Assembly (NCBI GenBank): GCA_949127775.1
Contig: CASBQF010000157.1
Span: 1 to 36,548, forward strand
Origin: Oscillatoriales cyanobacterium PMM_0080
Lineage (GTDB): Bacteria > Cyanobacteriota > Cyanobacteriia > Cyanobacteriales > Microcoleaceae
DNA length: 36,548 nt
Direction: 5' to 3'
The notes beneath the pieces were generated by a model. That model was given only the letters and a program-made list of their open reading frames with translations. It did no database searches and was not told the DNA's origin. Below, one piece after another: positions 1 to 7,947 of the stretch. A program made the position numbers and the translations under genes. Each line of letters starts with the position of its first letter. Position 1 is the first letter of the stretch.

Positions 1-263
1 AGGTTGCGATCGATCGGCAATTCCATCTCATTATCCGTCAAAGCCGAACCGCCCCACAGCGTCAAATCAAAGTTTACCACCTGATGCGCTTTAATGTGGG
101 CCGAAAGCGCGATCGCCCGTGCTGATTCCAACTCCCGCCGGTGCCTTTGCTGGTAGTCAAAGGAAATCGCATAACACTCGCAGCCGTCGGCCTTGGCTTG
201 ATACAAAACTGTTGAGGAATCCAGCCCTCCCGACAATAAAATAACTGCTTTCACTTCAAACAT
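1..263 (-). CDS. queC: 7-cyano-7-deazaguanine synthase QueC (N-terminal part, gene continues left of the window)
   Basis: Reverse-strand translation begins MFEVKAVILLSGGLDSSTVL and continues with DGCECYAISFDYQQRHRRE, the signature N-terminus of QueC. The SGGLDSS motif (about residues 10-16) is the PP-loop that binds ATP in this adenine-nucleotide alpha-hydrolase superfamily. QueC converts 7-carboxy-7-deazaguanine to preQ0 in queuosine biosynthesis, using ammonia and ATP. About 87 codons are present; the rest lies beyond position 1. The start is the ATG at 261-263 (cat on the plus strand). A GTG three codons downstream is the alternative, giving a start closer to many homologues. Only a weak purine-rich stretch precedes the ATG. 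Identification is firm; only completeness is unknown. Confidence 0.93.
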   Translation of the reverse strand, partial: MFEVKAVILLSGGLDSSTVLYQAKADGCECYAISFDYQQRHRRELESARAIALSAHIKAHQVVNFDLTLWGGSALTDNEMELPIDRN

Positions 264-431
264 CCTCGCTCGTATCAGGTTTTATATTTATATCAAATTC
301 CTTGGGAATTGACAAGATAGCAGTCCTAAATGATTCGTTGTGAAATAGATTGTTTTTGAACGAACCGCGAAGACGCGAAGGACACGAAGAAAGAGAAAAG
401 AAGAAAGAAGTAGGGGGCCCAGAAGATCATT

Positions 432-1769
432 TTACCTAACTTGTAACAAGTCGTCTAGTTGGCGGTAATCGGGCAAAGTTGTATCAATTTCTTTACCCTG
501 CCGCAAAACTGTGCGATCGCGCTGCGATCTAGATAACAGTTCGCTGAAATTCCGCGCTTTAAACAAAATCAAATCTGCTGGTAAACCAACTCCTATTCGT
601 CCCAAATTTGGCAATCCCATTAAGTCGGCTGGTGTTGTTGTGACTGTGCGCGGCCAATCTTCCCAAGGCCGATCTAAATGGGCGATGCGGACTGACATAT
701 TAAAGACTTCTAAAACATCGTGATCGCCAAATCCGTAAAACGGATCGCGACAGTTATCGCTAGCAACTGTGACGGGAATTCCTGCTGCTTTGAGTTCGTG
801 CAGCAATGTCACTCCCCGCCAGCGCGGTGTACGCCCATATTGTCTGTCTTGCAAATAAAGGTTGCACATCGGTAGGCTGACAATCCCAATATTTGCTTGC
901 TTGACTAATGTCAAAGTTTCTGTTACTAATTCTGGCGGTTGTACAGCTAAACTACAGCAGTGTCCGCAGATTATTTGACCTGCAAATTCATGCTTAATAG
1001 CGGTTTTTGCGACTTCTCGCAATGTTGTTGATTCTGGATCGTCGTTTTCGTCGGTGTGGAAGTCGAGGTTTAAACCGCGCTCTTGGGCTAAGCTAAAAAC
1101 GCGATCGAGCTGTTTGTCTAAATCGGGATTCATATAAGCAACGCCACCAAGTATACCGCCGATTTCGGCTATGCGATCGGCTAATTTTTCGCCTGCGGGT
1201 GTCAGGAAATAGTCGAGGGAAACCAGGGAGACTGCTTGCAAGATTAGCCGATCGCCCCATTCGGCCTGCAATGCTGCAAATACTGCTAAACTAACCGTTC
1301 CCTGCTCCCCTGTGCTATCGATGTGAGTGCGGATCGCTTTGGTTCCGTGGGCGTAGCTGCACTTGAGGCCGAACTGCATCCGCCGATAAACATCCTCTGC
1401 ATTCCAGTTTTTTTGAGCGTCAGCGCGCGCGGAGTCGATCGCCCTAGCAAAAGTTCCATCGGGATTGGGCGATCGTTCCCAAATGTGTCCTTTGTCTAAA
1501 TGCGTGTGCATATCGACAAAACACGGGAAAACTAAGCCACCTTGCAAATCTACAACTGGGATATCTGGAAGTTGAGATAAATGTTGCGTACCTGTGGGGA
1601 TGATTTGGGCGATCGTACCCGCTGCAATTTCCAAATCCACCGCACAAAAATTGTTCTCTGTCCCCGTAGCGGCGGCAGGAAAAGCTGACTGGGCGCTCGA
1701 TTGCGTCTCTAGAAGAGACAGGGGCACGCGAGCATTTTTGAGCAAATAATTAGATTTACTTGGCAACAT
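432..1769 (-). CDS. codA: cytosine deaminase-like metal-dependent amidohydrolase (CodA family)
   Basis: The 445-aa protein has the amidohydrolase (beta/alpha)8 metal-ligand set with CodA spacing. H88-T-H90 follows the first strand, H238 and E241 lie in HTDEND, H270 is in ICGHC, and D338 is in VASDNCRDPFYGFG. The 32-residue interval H238 to H270 equals H214 to H246 of E. coli CodA, and E241 matches catalytic E217. CodA hydrolyses cytosine to uracil and ammonia. Inference: the protein could feed uracil to the URC1/URC4/UPRT genes on the opposite strand at 3.4-9.0 kb. Related deaminases act on other pyrimidines, creatinine or isoguanine, so the substrate is not certain. The ATG at 1767-1769 lies upstream of the N-terminal beta-sandwich (LLKNARVPL), consistent with full length. 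Confidence 0.85.
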   Translation of the reverse strand: MLPSKSNYLLKNARVPLSLLETQSSAQSAFPAAATGTENNFCAVDLEIAAGTIAQIIPTGTQHLSQLPDIPVVDLQGGLVFPCFVDMHTHLDKGHIWERSPNPDGTFARAIDSARADAQKNWNAEDVYRRMQFGLKCSYAHGTKAIRTHIDSTGEQGTVSLAVFAALQAEWGDRLILQAVSLVSLDYFLTPAGEKLADRIAEIGGILGGVAYMNPDLDKQLDRVFSLAQERGLNLDFHTDENDDPESTTLREVAKTAIKHEFAGQIICGHCCSLAVQPPELVTETLTLVKQANIGIVSLPMCNLYLQDRQYGRTPRWRGVTLLHELKAAGIPVTVASDNCRDPFYGFGDHDVLEVFNMSVRIAHLDRPWEDWPRTVTTTPADLMGLPNLGRIGVGLPADLILFKARNFSELLSRSQRDRTVLRQGKEIDTTLPDYRQLDDLLQVR

Positions 1770-1862
1770 TAAATTTGTGAGTTAGTATTTTCTTAAGAAT
1801 TTAGGGCGATCGCAAAAACGCTACCGACCATCATTGTCTGTTGAGCGTCGGTTGTATTCTAG

Positions 1863-1876
1863 GTAACAAATCCTAC
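1863..1876. promoter_or_regulatory. NtcA-like palindrome GTAN8TAC in the divergent spacer
   Basis: The 326-bp spacer between the divergent deaminase and methyltransferase genes holds an exact GTA-N8-TAC match (GTA at 1863-1865, TAC at 1874-1876). This is the consensus for the cyanobacterial nitrogen regulator NtcA. On the plus strand a TAAAAT (fits TAN3T) follows 24 bases later, one or two more than in classic NtcA promoters. In the minus direction no good -10 box was seen at the usual distance. Such a motif is expected several times by chance in 36 kb. The rest of the spacer shows a poly-A run near 2027 and a duplicated 10-mer near 2060, but no gene. Confidence 0.3.
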
Positions 1877-2095
1877 CTTCTCAGTCTAACTCTTGAGACA
1901 TAAAATCGTACAGCGCCGCTCGGCGGTCGATCGCCAACCAGCCAAGCATCTAAAAATACATATCTGTCAATCAAAATATTACTCGATCTGCTTGCAGGCG
2001 TGCACTCTACCTTCCCAACTAATGGTAAAAAAAAAAGGTGTTGCTCCACTGCCATTAGAAACTGTTAGAAACTGTAAAAATTGTGAAACTGAACC

Positions 2096-3004
2096 ATGCA
2101 AAAATTTACAAATTGCCCAGCTTGCAGCTCTCATAAAATTAGCTTCCGGTACACAGCAGGGACAGCACGCCAACCTAAAGAGGCTCCTCAATGGTCAGTT
2201 TACGGATGCGAAGATTGTGGCTTAGTATTCGTAAATCCCCGCCCGACATGGGATGAACTGAGCGATTATTATCCTGAAGGCTGGCAGTGCTTCAACACTC
2301 ACGCACCAGATGAAGAAGATGTAGTAAAAGAAGCCAAAAAACTCAATGAATACCGACACATTCCTATTCCTGTAGGCAAGCGACTGTTAGACGTGGGATG
2401 CGGCGGAGGTTCCATTATCCAAGTCTTCAAACAACTCGGAGTTGAGGTAGCAGGAATTGAACCTAGCTCCTCAGCCGCAGCCGCAGGCCGCGAATGCGGT
2501 GTCGATATTTTCACAGGCACTGTAGAAGAATACGTTGCAGAAAAAGGTACTGACGAAAAGTTTGATGTCATACTCTGTTCCCACGTTTTGGGAGCAACAC
2601 CTTTCCCTGCTGAAACACTCGACTGCATGAGGCAATTGCTAGCTCCAAACGGTTACATTTGGGTGGCTGTACCGAATGCTGACAGTCCATACGCGCGGAA
2701 ACTAGGCTGGCGCTGGCACAGCACCGATTATCCTTACAATTTGATCGGTTATACTCCAAAAACCTTGGGTCTAGCCGGCGAAAAGGCTGGTTTGGAAATT
2801 CAGCGAAATTACACATATTCTTTGCCGGAGGCCCTTCGTTACTCTATCTGTTTGTGGCAGCGCTATAAATGGTTTGTACCACACAAAGTTACCCGTTTCT
2901 TCCTTTCTGACGAACGTGTTGAGAGTATGACCAAAGAATTGGACTCCCGCGGCGAAGGCGAGGCAATTTTAATGGAATTCTGTCACCCTCAAAGCCTGGA
3001 TTAA
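2096..3004 (+). CDS. class I SAM-dependent methyltransferase with N-terminal zinc-ribbon-like motif
   Basis: 302 aa. The N-terminus has paired cysteines (CPACSS at about 8-13 and CEDCGLVFVNPRP at about 39-51), the zinc-ribbon start common in methyltransferases of sugar and secondary metabolism. Residues about 90-190 form a Rossmann methyltransferase core. Motif I is LLDVGCGGGSI, followed by VAGIEPSS (acidic residue after strand beta-2), then FDVILCSHVLGA and LAPNGYIWVAVPN. This resembles the Methyltransf_23 type. The substrate cannot be read from the sequence. No strong Shine-Dalgarno precedes the ATG. The gene stands alone and ends about 40 bp before a strong hairpin with a T-run. Neighbouring genes do not suggest a pathway, so only the fold and cofactor are assigned. 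Confidence 0.85.
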   Translation: MQKFTNCPACSSHKISFRYTAGTARQPKEAPQWSVYGCEDCGLVFVNPRPTWDELSDYYPEGWQCFNTHAPDEEDVVKEAKKLNEYRHIPIPVGKRLLDVGCGGGSIIQVFKQLGVEVAGIEPSSSAAAAGRECGVDIFTGTVEEYVAEKGTDEKFDVILCSHVLGATPFPAETLDCMRQLLAPNGYIWVAVPNADSPYARKLGWRWHSTDYPYNLIGYTPKTLGLAGEKAGLEIQRNYTYSLPEALRYSICLWQRYKWFVPHKVTRFFLSDERVESMTKELDSRGEGEAILMEFCHPQSLD

Positions 3005-3041
3005 TCCATTTTGAGCAAAAGTATTTGAGTTGAGAATATTC

Positions 3042-3093
3042 GATTTGAGATTGACGACACCGGGCGCGGTTCACAATCTCAAATCTTTTTTTT
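3042..3093 (+). terminator. rho-independent terminator of the methyltransferase gene
   Basis: A perfect 12-bp inverted repeat (GATTTGAGATTG at 3042-3053 and its complement at 3074-3085) encloses a 20-nt loop and is followed directly by eight T residues (3086-3093). It lies 38 bp after the methyltransferase stop. The rest of the 357-bp spacer up to URC1 shows no convincing gene; a short reading frame there has no coding signature. Confidence 0.75.
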
Positions 3094-3361
3094 CGTATCT
3101 GTTAAAAGTTCAAAATTGGCGTTTGAGTGTTGTGCTGTCTTTGGGCTTGGCTATACTGGGAAAGATTGAACTCTGGACTTGTATCAAATCTGACGCAAAG
3201 CTCCTGTTATCCTGAAACCCAAGCCTAGATAGGGTTTTGTGTGTTTAGCGCGATTGTTTCAACCAGGGATGCCTGTACTGTTGGTATGATGAATCACTGT
3301 TTCAGATTGCGATTTGGCTTACAACCAACAGCAGCATCCATAGCAAGAGCCAAAAAAAACT

Positions 3362-4609
3362 GTGTCAAAACCCAAGCATATAGTTTTAACATCCCATCCC
3401 GGCAGATCCGGCACAAAACCTCTTCCCATTTATTGGGGAGAAATCGATCCCCTGAAACGGGGGCCTGTGATTGGCAGCCTCAGCAAATCGTCTCACCGGA
3501 ATGCCATTGGCACTCATTCGGGTTCTTACTCTGTTTATCGAGCGCTAGCAGTTGCTTCCGGCGCACTCCAAGCGGATCACCTGCCCGATTTTACCAACAC
3601 ATCTCCGGCTGCACATATCGGGCCACATCCGAGTTGGGGCGATCGCAATTTGATTGTTTCTCTCGATCCCTTTGGGGGTTTGGTTAGCGAAATTTACACT
3701 TCATTTTCCCAGGAAGGATACGATATTCGACCGACAATTGCTGTCACTAAAGCTCACATTAATATGCCGGAATTGCAAGATGCGATCGCTAAGGGGCGCG
3801 TGCAAATTGATGGCAAAATAGTCAAGGAAGGCGGCAATTTAGCCGTGACTAAAATTGCGATCGACCCGGTGTGGTATTTGCCGGGAATTGCTCGCAGGAT
3901 CGGAGCACAAGAAAGCTTTCTCCGCCGTGTCCTATTCGAGCAAACAGGCGGTATGTTTTCGGATTTAGTCACGCGGCCGGATTTGCAGGTTTTCTTGCCC
4001 CCAATTGGTGGAACTACGGTTTATATTATTGGCGATGTCGCGAATATTTCTGATCCACAAAAACAGTTGGCGGTACGGGTACATGATGAATGCAACGGTT
4101 CTGATGTGTTTAGTTCGGATATCTGCACTTGCCGCCCTTATTTGGTACATGGGATTGAAATTTGCATCCAAACAGCACAATCTGGGGGTTCTGGAGTAGT
4201 TGTTTATTTCCGCAAGGAAGGGAGAGCTTTGGGCGAAGTGACTAAGTTTTTGGTGTACAATGCCAGAAAACGGCAGGAAGGTGGCGATCGCGCTGATGCC
4301 TATTTTACTCGCACTGAATGTGTTGCGGGAGTTCAAGATATGCGGTTCCAAGAACTAATGCCTGACGTGCTGCACTGGTTGGGTATCTCTCGGATTGACA
4401 GTTTAGTTTCTATGAGCGATATGAAATACAATGCGATTATCAATTCTGGCATTCAGGTGGTCGATCGCATCCCCATTCCCGAAGATTGGATTCCCGCAGA
4501 CGCACAAGTCGAAATTGTCGCCAAAAAAGCCGCTGGCTACTACACGTTAGACCCTGTACCAGATGCTACAATTCTTGCAGAAGCGAAAGGACGCGATTTA
4601 GGAGATTGA
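3362..4609 (+). CDS. urc1: URC1-type GTP cyclohydrolase II paralogue (uracil catabolism)
   Basis: 415 aa, about twice the length of RibA. The C-terminal half carries the GTP cyclohydrolase II fold. The zinc triad C244-x10-C255-x-C257 has exactly the RibA spacing, and E286-G287-R288 matches the RibA EGRG loop. The surrounding residues differ from RibA: RCDCGxQL is replaced by ICTCRPYL and EGRGIGL by EGRALGEVTK. The N-terminal 200 residues are an extension typical of URC1/Urg1 proteins. In Lachancea kluyveri URC1 is required to use uracil as nitrogen source and is thought to act on a uracil-derived nucleotide, not in riboflavin synthesis. The nearby URC4 and UPRT genes support that role. The start used is the GTG at 3362; no clear Shine-Dalgarno is visible. 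Confidence 0.85.
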   Translation: MSKPKHIVLTSHPGRSGTKPLPIYWGEIDPLKRGPVIGSLSKSSHRNAIGTHSGSYSVYRALAVASGALQADHLPDFTNTSPAAHIGPHPSWGDRNLIVSLDPFGGLVSEIYTSFSQEGYDIRPTIAVTKAHINMPELQDAIAKGRVQIDGKIVKEGGNLAVTKIAIDPVWYLPGIARRIGAQESFLRRVLFEQTGGMFSDLVTRPDLQVFLPPIGGTTVYIIGDVANISDPQKQLAVRVHDECNGSDVFSSDICTCRPYLVHGIEICIQTAQSGGSGVVVYFRKEGRALGEVTKFLVYNARKRQEGGDRADAYFTRTECVAGVQDMRFQELMPDVLHWLGISRIDSLVSMSDMKYNAIINSGIQVVDRIPIPEDWIPADAQVEIVAKKAAGYYTLDPVPDATILAEAKGRDLGD

Positions 4610-4611
4610 GA

Positions 4612-4657
4612 TGGCAAAGACGCGATCGTTCGGACGCGAACTATTACGTCTTTGCCA
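4612..4657 (+). promoter_or_regulatory. inverted repeat between URC1 and the cyclase gene
   Basis: A perfect 11-bp inverted repeat, TGGCAAAGACG at 4612-4622 and its complement at 4647-4657, begins three bases after the URC1 stop. The 24-nt loop contains a CGATCG and a second small CGCG pairing. No T-run follows, so it is not a classical terminator. It could stabilise the URC1 3' end or act as an attenuator between the two genes. Function is inferred only from position. Confidence 0.4.
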
Positions 4658-4698
4658 AATGAAATTTATTGCTGGTTTTTGATCAGTCAGGGTAGGTT

Positions 4699-5781
4699 AT
4701 GGCTAATTTGCGTTCTACTGTGATCGTAAAAACAGATATTTGCGGATATACCGTCAGAGTTAAAAAACTATCTCAGTCGGACTTAAGTAGTTTATTGAAC
4801 GAGCATAAAAATTTTATTTCAGACATTAGTACCAGAAATGAAGGCAGCGTAATTAAAGGGGAAGGTGATTCATTTTGGATGATTTTTCCTAGCGTCACAG
4901 CAGCGGCTATGGCAGCCATAGAAATGCAGCAAGAATTGAGAACTCAACAATCTAGCAAATCCAACGAAGAACGATTGGCTATTCGCGTATCGATTACATT
5001 AGGAGATGTCTTGCATCAAGATAAAGATATCTTTGGAGATACGGTAAATTTAACCGCGCGCATAGAATCAGTAACTCCACAGGATGAAATATATTTGTCC
5101 CAAGCCGCATGGTTGGCGCTTAACAAAGCAGAAGTACAAACATCTTTTGTGAATGAGTTTTCTTTGAAAGGGATGAGCGAACCTGAAAAAGTCTACAAAG
5201 TTGACCAAAGTCACAAAACGCGAATAGTAGAAAATCAAGCAATTATTAAAGCTGACTTGAGAGGTTTTATTGCTTATCAAGAATCTAATTCTATTAGAGA
5301 TGTTGAATATTTACTCACCAATTTCGATACGTTTGAAAAAACCGTTTGCGAAGAATATGGCGGTACAATTCGGAGTATTGTGGGAGATTCGCATTTGTTG
5401 ACTTTCCCGGAAGCTCACTCAGCTTTAGCAGCAATGGAAAGTTTGTGCGAGAATTGGAAACTTTTTATTCATGGTAATCAAATACCTTGTGGTTTGTCTG
5501 TCGGAGTTGCGAAAGGAAATTTGTATATATTTCGCTCTTGTACTTACGGAAAAGATATTAACATCGCTGACAGGTTGGAAGATTTAAGCAAAATAGTATC
5601 TCCGGGTACAGAAAAAAATTCGGTTATTGTTTCCGATCAAGTAAAGCGCGAAGTTAGTGGCTCGAAGTGGGAATATAAGCTGATCAAAATCGATAGAAAT
5701 GTGATTTTAGATAATCTTTTAGATTACAGTCAGTTTGACTTTTTCAAAGACAATGATGTTTATCGGTGCTTAGTGGTATGA
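4699..5781 (+). CDS. tandem class III adenylate/guanylate cyclase-like protein encoded between URC1 and URC4
   Basis: The 360-aa protein has no membrane or sensor domain and consists of two cyclase homology domains. Domain 1 (about 6-168): metal Asp D13 in VKTDICGYT, D57 in KGEGDSFWMIF, and N117/R121 in FGDTVNLTARIE. Domain 2 (about 180-358): D186 in IKADLRGF, D230 in VGDSHLLTF, and N288/R292 in YGKDINIADRLE. Domain 1 has K53 at the adenine-selecting lysine position, whereas domain 2 has S226 there. This asymmetry recalls the pseudo-heterodimer of mammalian cyclases folded within one chain. A plausible ribosome site (AGGGTAGG) lies a few bases before the ATG. The stop overlaps the URC4 start by ATGA, implying translational coupling. 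The product nucleotide and the link to uracil use are unknown. Confidence 0.8.
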   Translation: MANLRSTVIVKTDICGYTVRVKKLSQSDLSSLLNEHKNFISDISTRNEGSVIKGEGDSFWMIFPSVTAAAMAAIEMQQELRTQQSSKSNEERLAIRVSITLGDVLHQDKDIFGDTVNLTARIESVTPQDEIYLSQAAWLALNKAEVQTSFVNEFSLKGMSEPEKVYKVDQSHKTRIVENQAIIKADLRGFIAYQESNSIRDVEYLLTNFDTFEKTVCEEYGGTIRSIVGDSHLLTFPEAHSALAAMESLCENWKLFIHGNQIPCGLSVGVAKGNLYIFRSCTYGKDINIADRLEDLSKIVSPGTEKNSVIVSDQVKREVSGSKWEYKLIKIDRNVILDNLLDYSQFDFFKDNDVYRCLVV

Positions 5782-7025
5782 AGTTGGACAATATTGAACT
5801 TGAGACTGTAGAATATCTGAGAACGCCGGCTGCAATTCGCCAAAAGTGCGATCGACTATTTAATTTAGCCTCCGAAAATAAACTCCGCCACTTCCGCGTC
5901 GATTTATCCCAACTCGACAAAGCAGCAAACTATGTAATCGACACAACCCGCCAACAGTATCCCGATTTGAAGATTCCGTTTCACAGTCGCTGGCGGCATT
6001 TTGAAACAGGCAACCTGCCGCGACTCGCCCAATTAGATGCAGCTTTAGCACAATTTACGCCCGTTCAAAAAGCACAAATCAAATTCGATTTAGCAATTGT
6101 CAGCGTTTTACTCGATGCCGGCGCTGGCGCAGAGTGGCAGTATTGCGAAGCAGAAACAGGACAGGTTTACCGCCGTTCTGAAGGGTTAGCAATAGCCACC
6201 TTTCGGATGTTTTGTCAAGGTGTTTTTTCGAGCAATCCTGATTCCCCTCTTCAAGCTGATTCTCTGGGACTTTCTGGGTTAAAACTAGAAACTTTAGCTG
6301 CTGGATTTCAGGTAAATCGAGACAATCCGCTAGTTGGTTTAACAGGCAGATTAGAATTATTGCAGCGTTTGGGGAGTGCGATTTGTCAGCATCCATTATT
6401 GTTTGGCAGCGAAAATCCGCGTCCCGGGAATTTAGCAAAATATTTGCTGGATAGTCGGGTTTCGGGAGTGAAAACTGTGAAGGCTGTTGAAGTATTCAGC
6501 GCTGTTTTGAAGGGTTTTGGGGAAATTTGGCCGGGAAGATATGCAATTGGTGGTGTTAATTTAGGTGATGTTTGGCGGCATCCGGCACTACAAGGAGAAA
6601 ATTTGGGGGATGAATTTGTGCCGTTTCATAAACTCTCGCAGTGGTTGACTTATTCGCTGTTGGAACCACTACAAGAGCTTGGTTTAGTCATCGCCGGATT
6701 GGATGAGTTGACGGGATTGCCGGAGTATCGCAACGGCGGTTTGTGTTTGGATATTGGGCTGCTGCTGGCAAAAGATGCGGCTATTTTTGAGCAGAGTTAT
6801 TTGCCTGGTTCTGAGGTTATAGTTGAATGGCGATCGCTAACTGTGATTCTTTTAGATAAAATTGCCGCTGTTATGCGAAAAAAGCTGCATTTGACTGCGA
6901 GAGAATTGCCGCTGGTGAAGATTTTGCAAGGGGGAACTTGGGCGGCTGGGCGGAAAATTGCCGGGGAATTAAGGGCTGGTGGAGTGCCGCCTATTCAGAT
7001 TGAAAGTGACGGCACTGTGTTTTGA
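5778..7025 (+). CDS. urc4: URC4/Urg3 family protein (DUF1688)
   Basis: Starting at the ATG that overlaps the cyclase stop (ATGA, 5778-5781), the product is 415 aa. It begins MKLDNIELETVEYLRTPAAI and contains family-typical stretches such as FHSRWRHFETG, LDAGAGAEWQYCE, SEGLAIATFRMF, YAIGGVNLGDVWRH and GLPEYRNGGLCLDIG. I recognise these as DUF1688, the URC4/Urg3 family, which in fungi belongs to the URC uracil-degradation genes together with URC1 and UPRT. Its biochemical reaction was not established to my knowledge, and no standard catalytic motif is evident. No signal peptide or membrane segment is seen. A GTG four codons upstream (5766) is an alternative start. The overlap with the cyclase strongly suggests co-translation. 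Confidence 0.85.
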   Translation: MKLDNIELETVEYLRTPAAIRQKCDRLFNLASENKLRHFRVDLSQLDKAANYVIDTTRQQYPDLKIPFHSRWRHFETGNLPRLAQLDAALAQFTPVQKAQIKFDLAIVSVLLDAGAGAEWQYCEAETGQVYRRSEGLAIATFRMFCQGVFSSNPDSPLQADSLGLSGLKLETLAAGFQVNRDNPLVGLTGRLELLQRLGSAICQHPLLFGSENPRPGNLAKYLLDSRVSGVKTVKAVEVFSAVLKGFGEIWPGRYAIGGVNLGDVWRHPALQGENLGDEFVPFHKLSQWLTYSLLEPLQELGLVIAGLDELTGLPEYRNGGLCLDIGLLLAKDAAIFEQSYLPGSEVIVEWRSLTVILLDKIAAVMRKKLHLTARELPLVKILQGGTWAAGRKIAGELRAGGVPPIQIESDGTVF

Positions 7026-7050
7026 TTAAATAGGTGAGGTTTGAAAATAT

Positions 7051-7166
7051 TAATTCAGTAGGGTGCGCAGTGCGCACCTTACGATGAACCTAATTATGAT
7101 TTTTTTACTAATTCAGTAGGGTGCGCAGTGCGCACCTTACGATGAACCTAACTATGATTTTTTTAC
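7051..7166. repeat. two tandem copies of a 58-bp repeat with a 17-bp palindrome
   Basis: Copies at 7051-7108 and 7109-7166 differ at a single base (AATTATG versus AACTATG). Each carries the palindrome GGTGCGCAGTGCGCACC (8-bp arms, one centre base) followed by a T7 tract. A close relative of the palindrome (centre T) occurs alone at 17390-17406. The near identity implies a recent duplication. Confidence 0.9.
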
Positions 7167-7205
7167 AGAACTTAATCTCAGGTTTAAAGTTGTAATAAAA
7201 GCAGT

Positions 7206-7235
7206 AAAAAACCCGGTTCCTTTACGAAACCGGGT
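7206..7235 (-). terminator. rho-independent terminator of the DUF4360 gene
   Basis: Read on the minus strand, the hairpin ACCCGGTT / AACCGGGT (7235 down to about 7211) is followed by six T residues (A-run 7206-7211 on the plus strand). It lies about 30 bp past the DUF4360 stop. Its stem belongs to the AACCGGGTT repeat family also present at 9655-9719 and 25811-25873. Confidence 0.75.
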
Positions 7236-7265
7236 CATCGGTGTTATGTTTTTTGGCTCTTGGGT

Positions 7266-7841
7266 TTATTTACAAGTGCGATATTTGACGTGATAAACTA
7301 AACCGCGATGAGCCAAATCGAAGGAGTCAACGGTTGCCATGCCGGCCCCCCGGGCTGTCATCGAGGCATTCACTCGCATATTTACACTGTCGCCGCAGCG
7401 AGACCAAACATTAGCTACAGTGGCTAAGCTATCTCGAACGTTGTAGTTAGTTTCGCCGTTGAAAGTCCGAGAAAAAACTGGGCCGCGGGTTCCTGCGAAA
7501 AAGTATTCTGCTCGCAAGTTGCCTGTCGTGCTAGGAGCAACGTAGCCGCGGTAATCAGCATCGTAGATCGAAATTTGGAAGCCTTGGGGTACTTTGATGG
7601 GAATGCTCAGATTGCAGTTTTTCCGGGTTTCTGTTGAGATATTTCCCTGGGCAGTAAACTTATCAAATAGGATGCTGAGTTCTTGACCATCTGGACTGAC
7701 GGTGACGCTGGCGGAGCGATCGGGACAACCGTTGCCACCGTAGCTTGCACCTAATATTTGAACGGACGGAGTAGCAGCAATGGCGGGGGTGATAGCAGCA
7801 GTCATTAATGCCGTTGCTAGCAAGAGTTTTACAAATTTCAT
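7266..7841 (-). CDS. secreted DUF4360 family protein
   Basis: 191 aa from the ATG at 7839-7841, preceded by an excellent ribosome site (AAGGAG, 8 bases upstream). The frame is open 30 codons further upstream, but that stretch has no good start signal. Residues 1-22 (MKFVKLLLATALMTAAITPA, then IA) form a classical signal peptide cleaved after AIA or IAA. The mature part (PSVQILGASYGGNGCPDRSA..., IPIKVPQGFQISIYDADYRGYV, a late WSRCGDSVN and a C-terminal YRTCK) matches the DUF4360 family, including four conserved cysteines likely to form disulfides. Function is unknown. It is expected in the periplasm or outside the cell. It interrupts the URC genes on the opposite strand and has its own terminator, so it is probably independent of them. 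Confidence 0.85.
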   Translation of the reverse strand: MKFVKLLLATALMTAAITPAIAATPSVQILGASYGGNGCPDRSASVTVSPDGQELSILFDKFTAQGNISTETRKNCNLSIPIKVPQGFQISIYDADYRGYVAPSTTGNLRAEYFFAGTRGPVFSRTFNGETNYNVRDSLATVANVWSRCGDSVNMRVNASMTARGAGMATVDSFDLAHRGLVYHVKYRTCK

Positions 7842-7947
7842 GGATGTTCTCCTTAATGTTTTTTTTCTTAGGACAATCCTGAATAATTCAAGGAATATTG
7901 AGGCGATGCCCTTCCAATTAGGAGATGGCAAGCCTTTACTGAAAAGG

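Noticed and set aside
1893-2225. 110-aa frame overlapping the methyltransferase start
   Set aside because: Runs over a poly-A stretch and into the methyltransferase in another frame; no homology recognised.
3241-3687. 148-aa frame overlapping the URC1 start
   Set aside because: Out of frame with URC1, which has unmistakable family motifs over the same bases.
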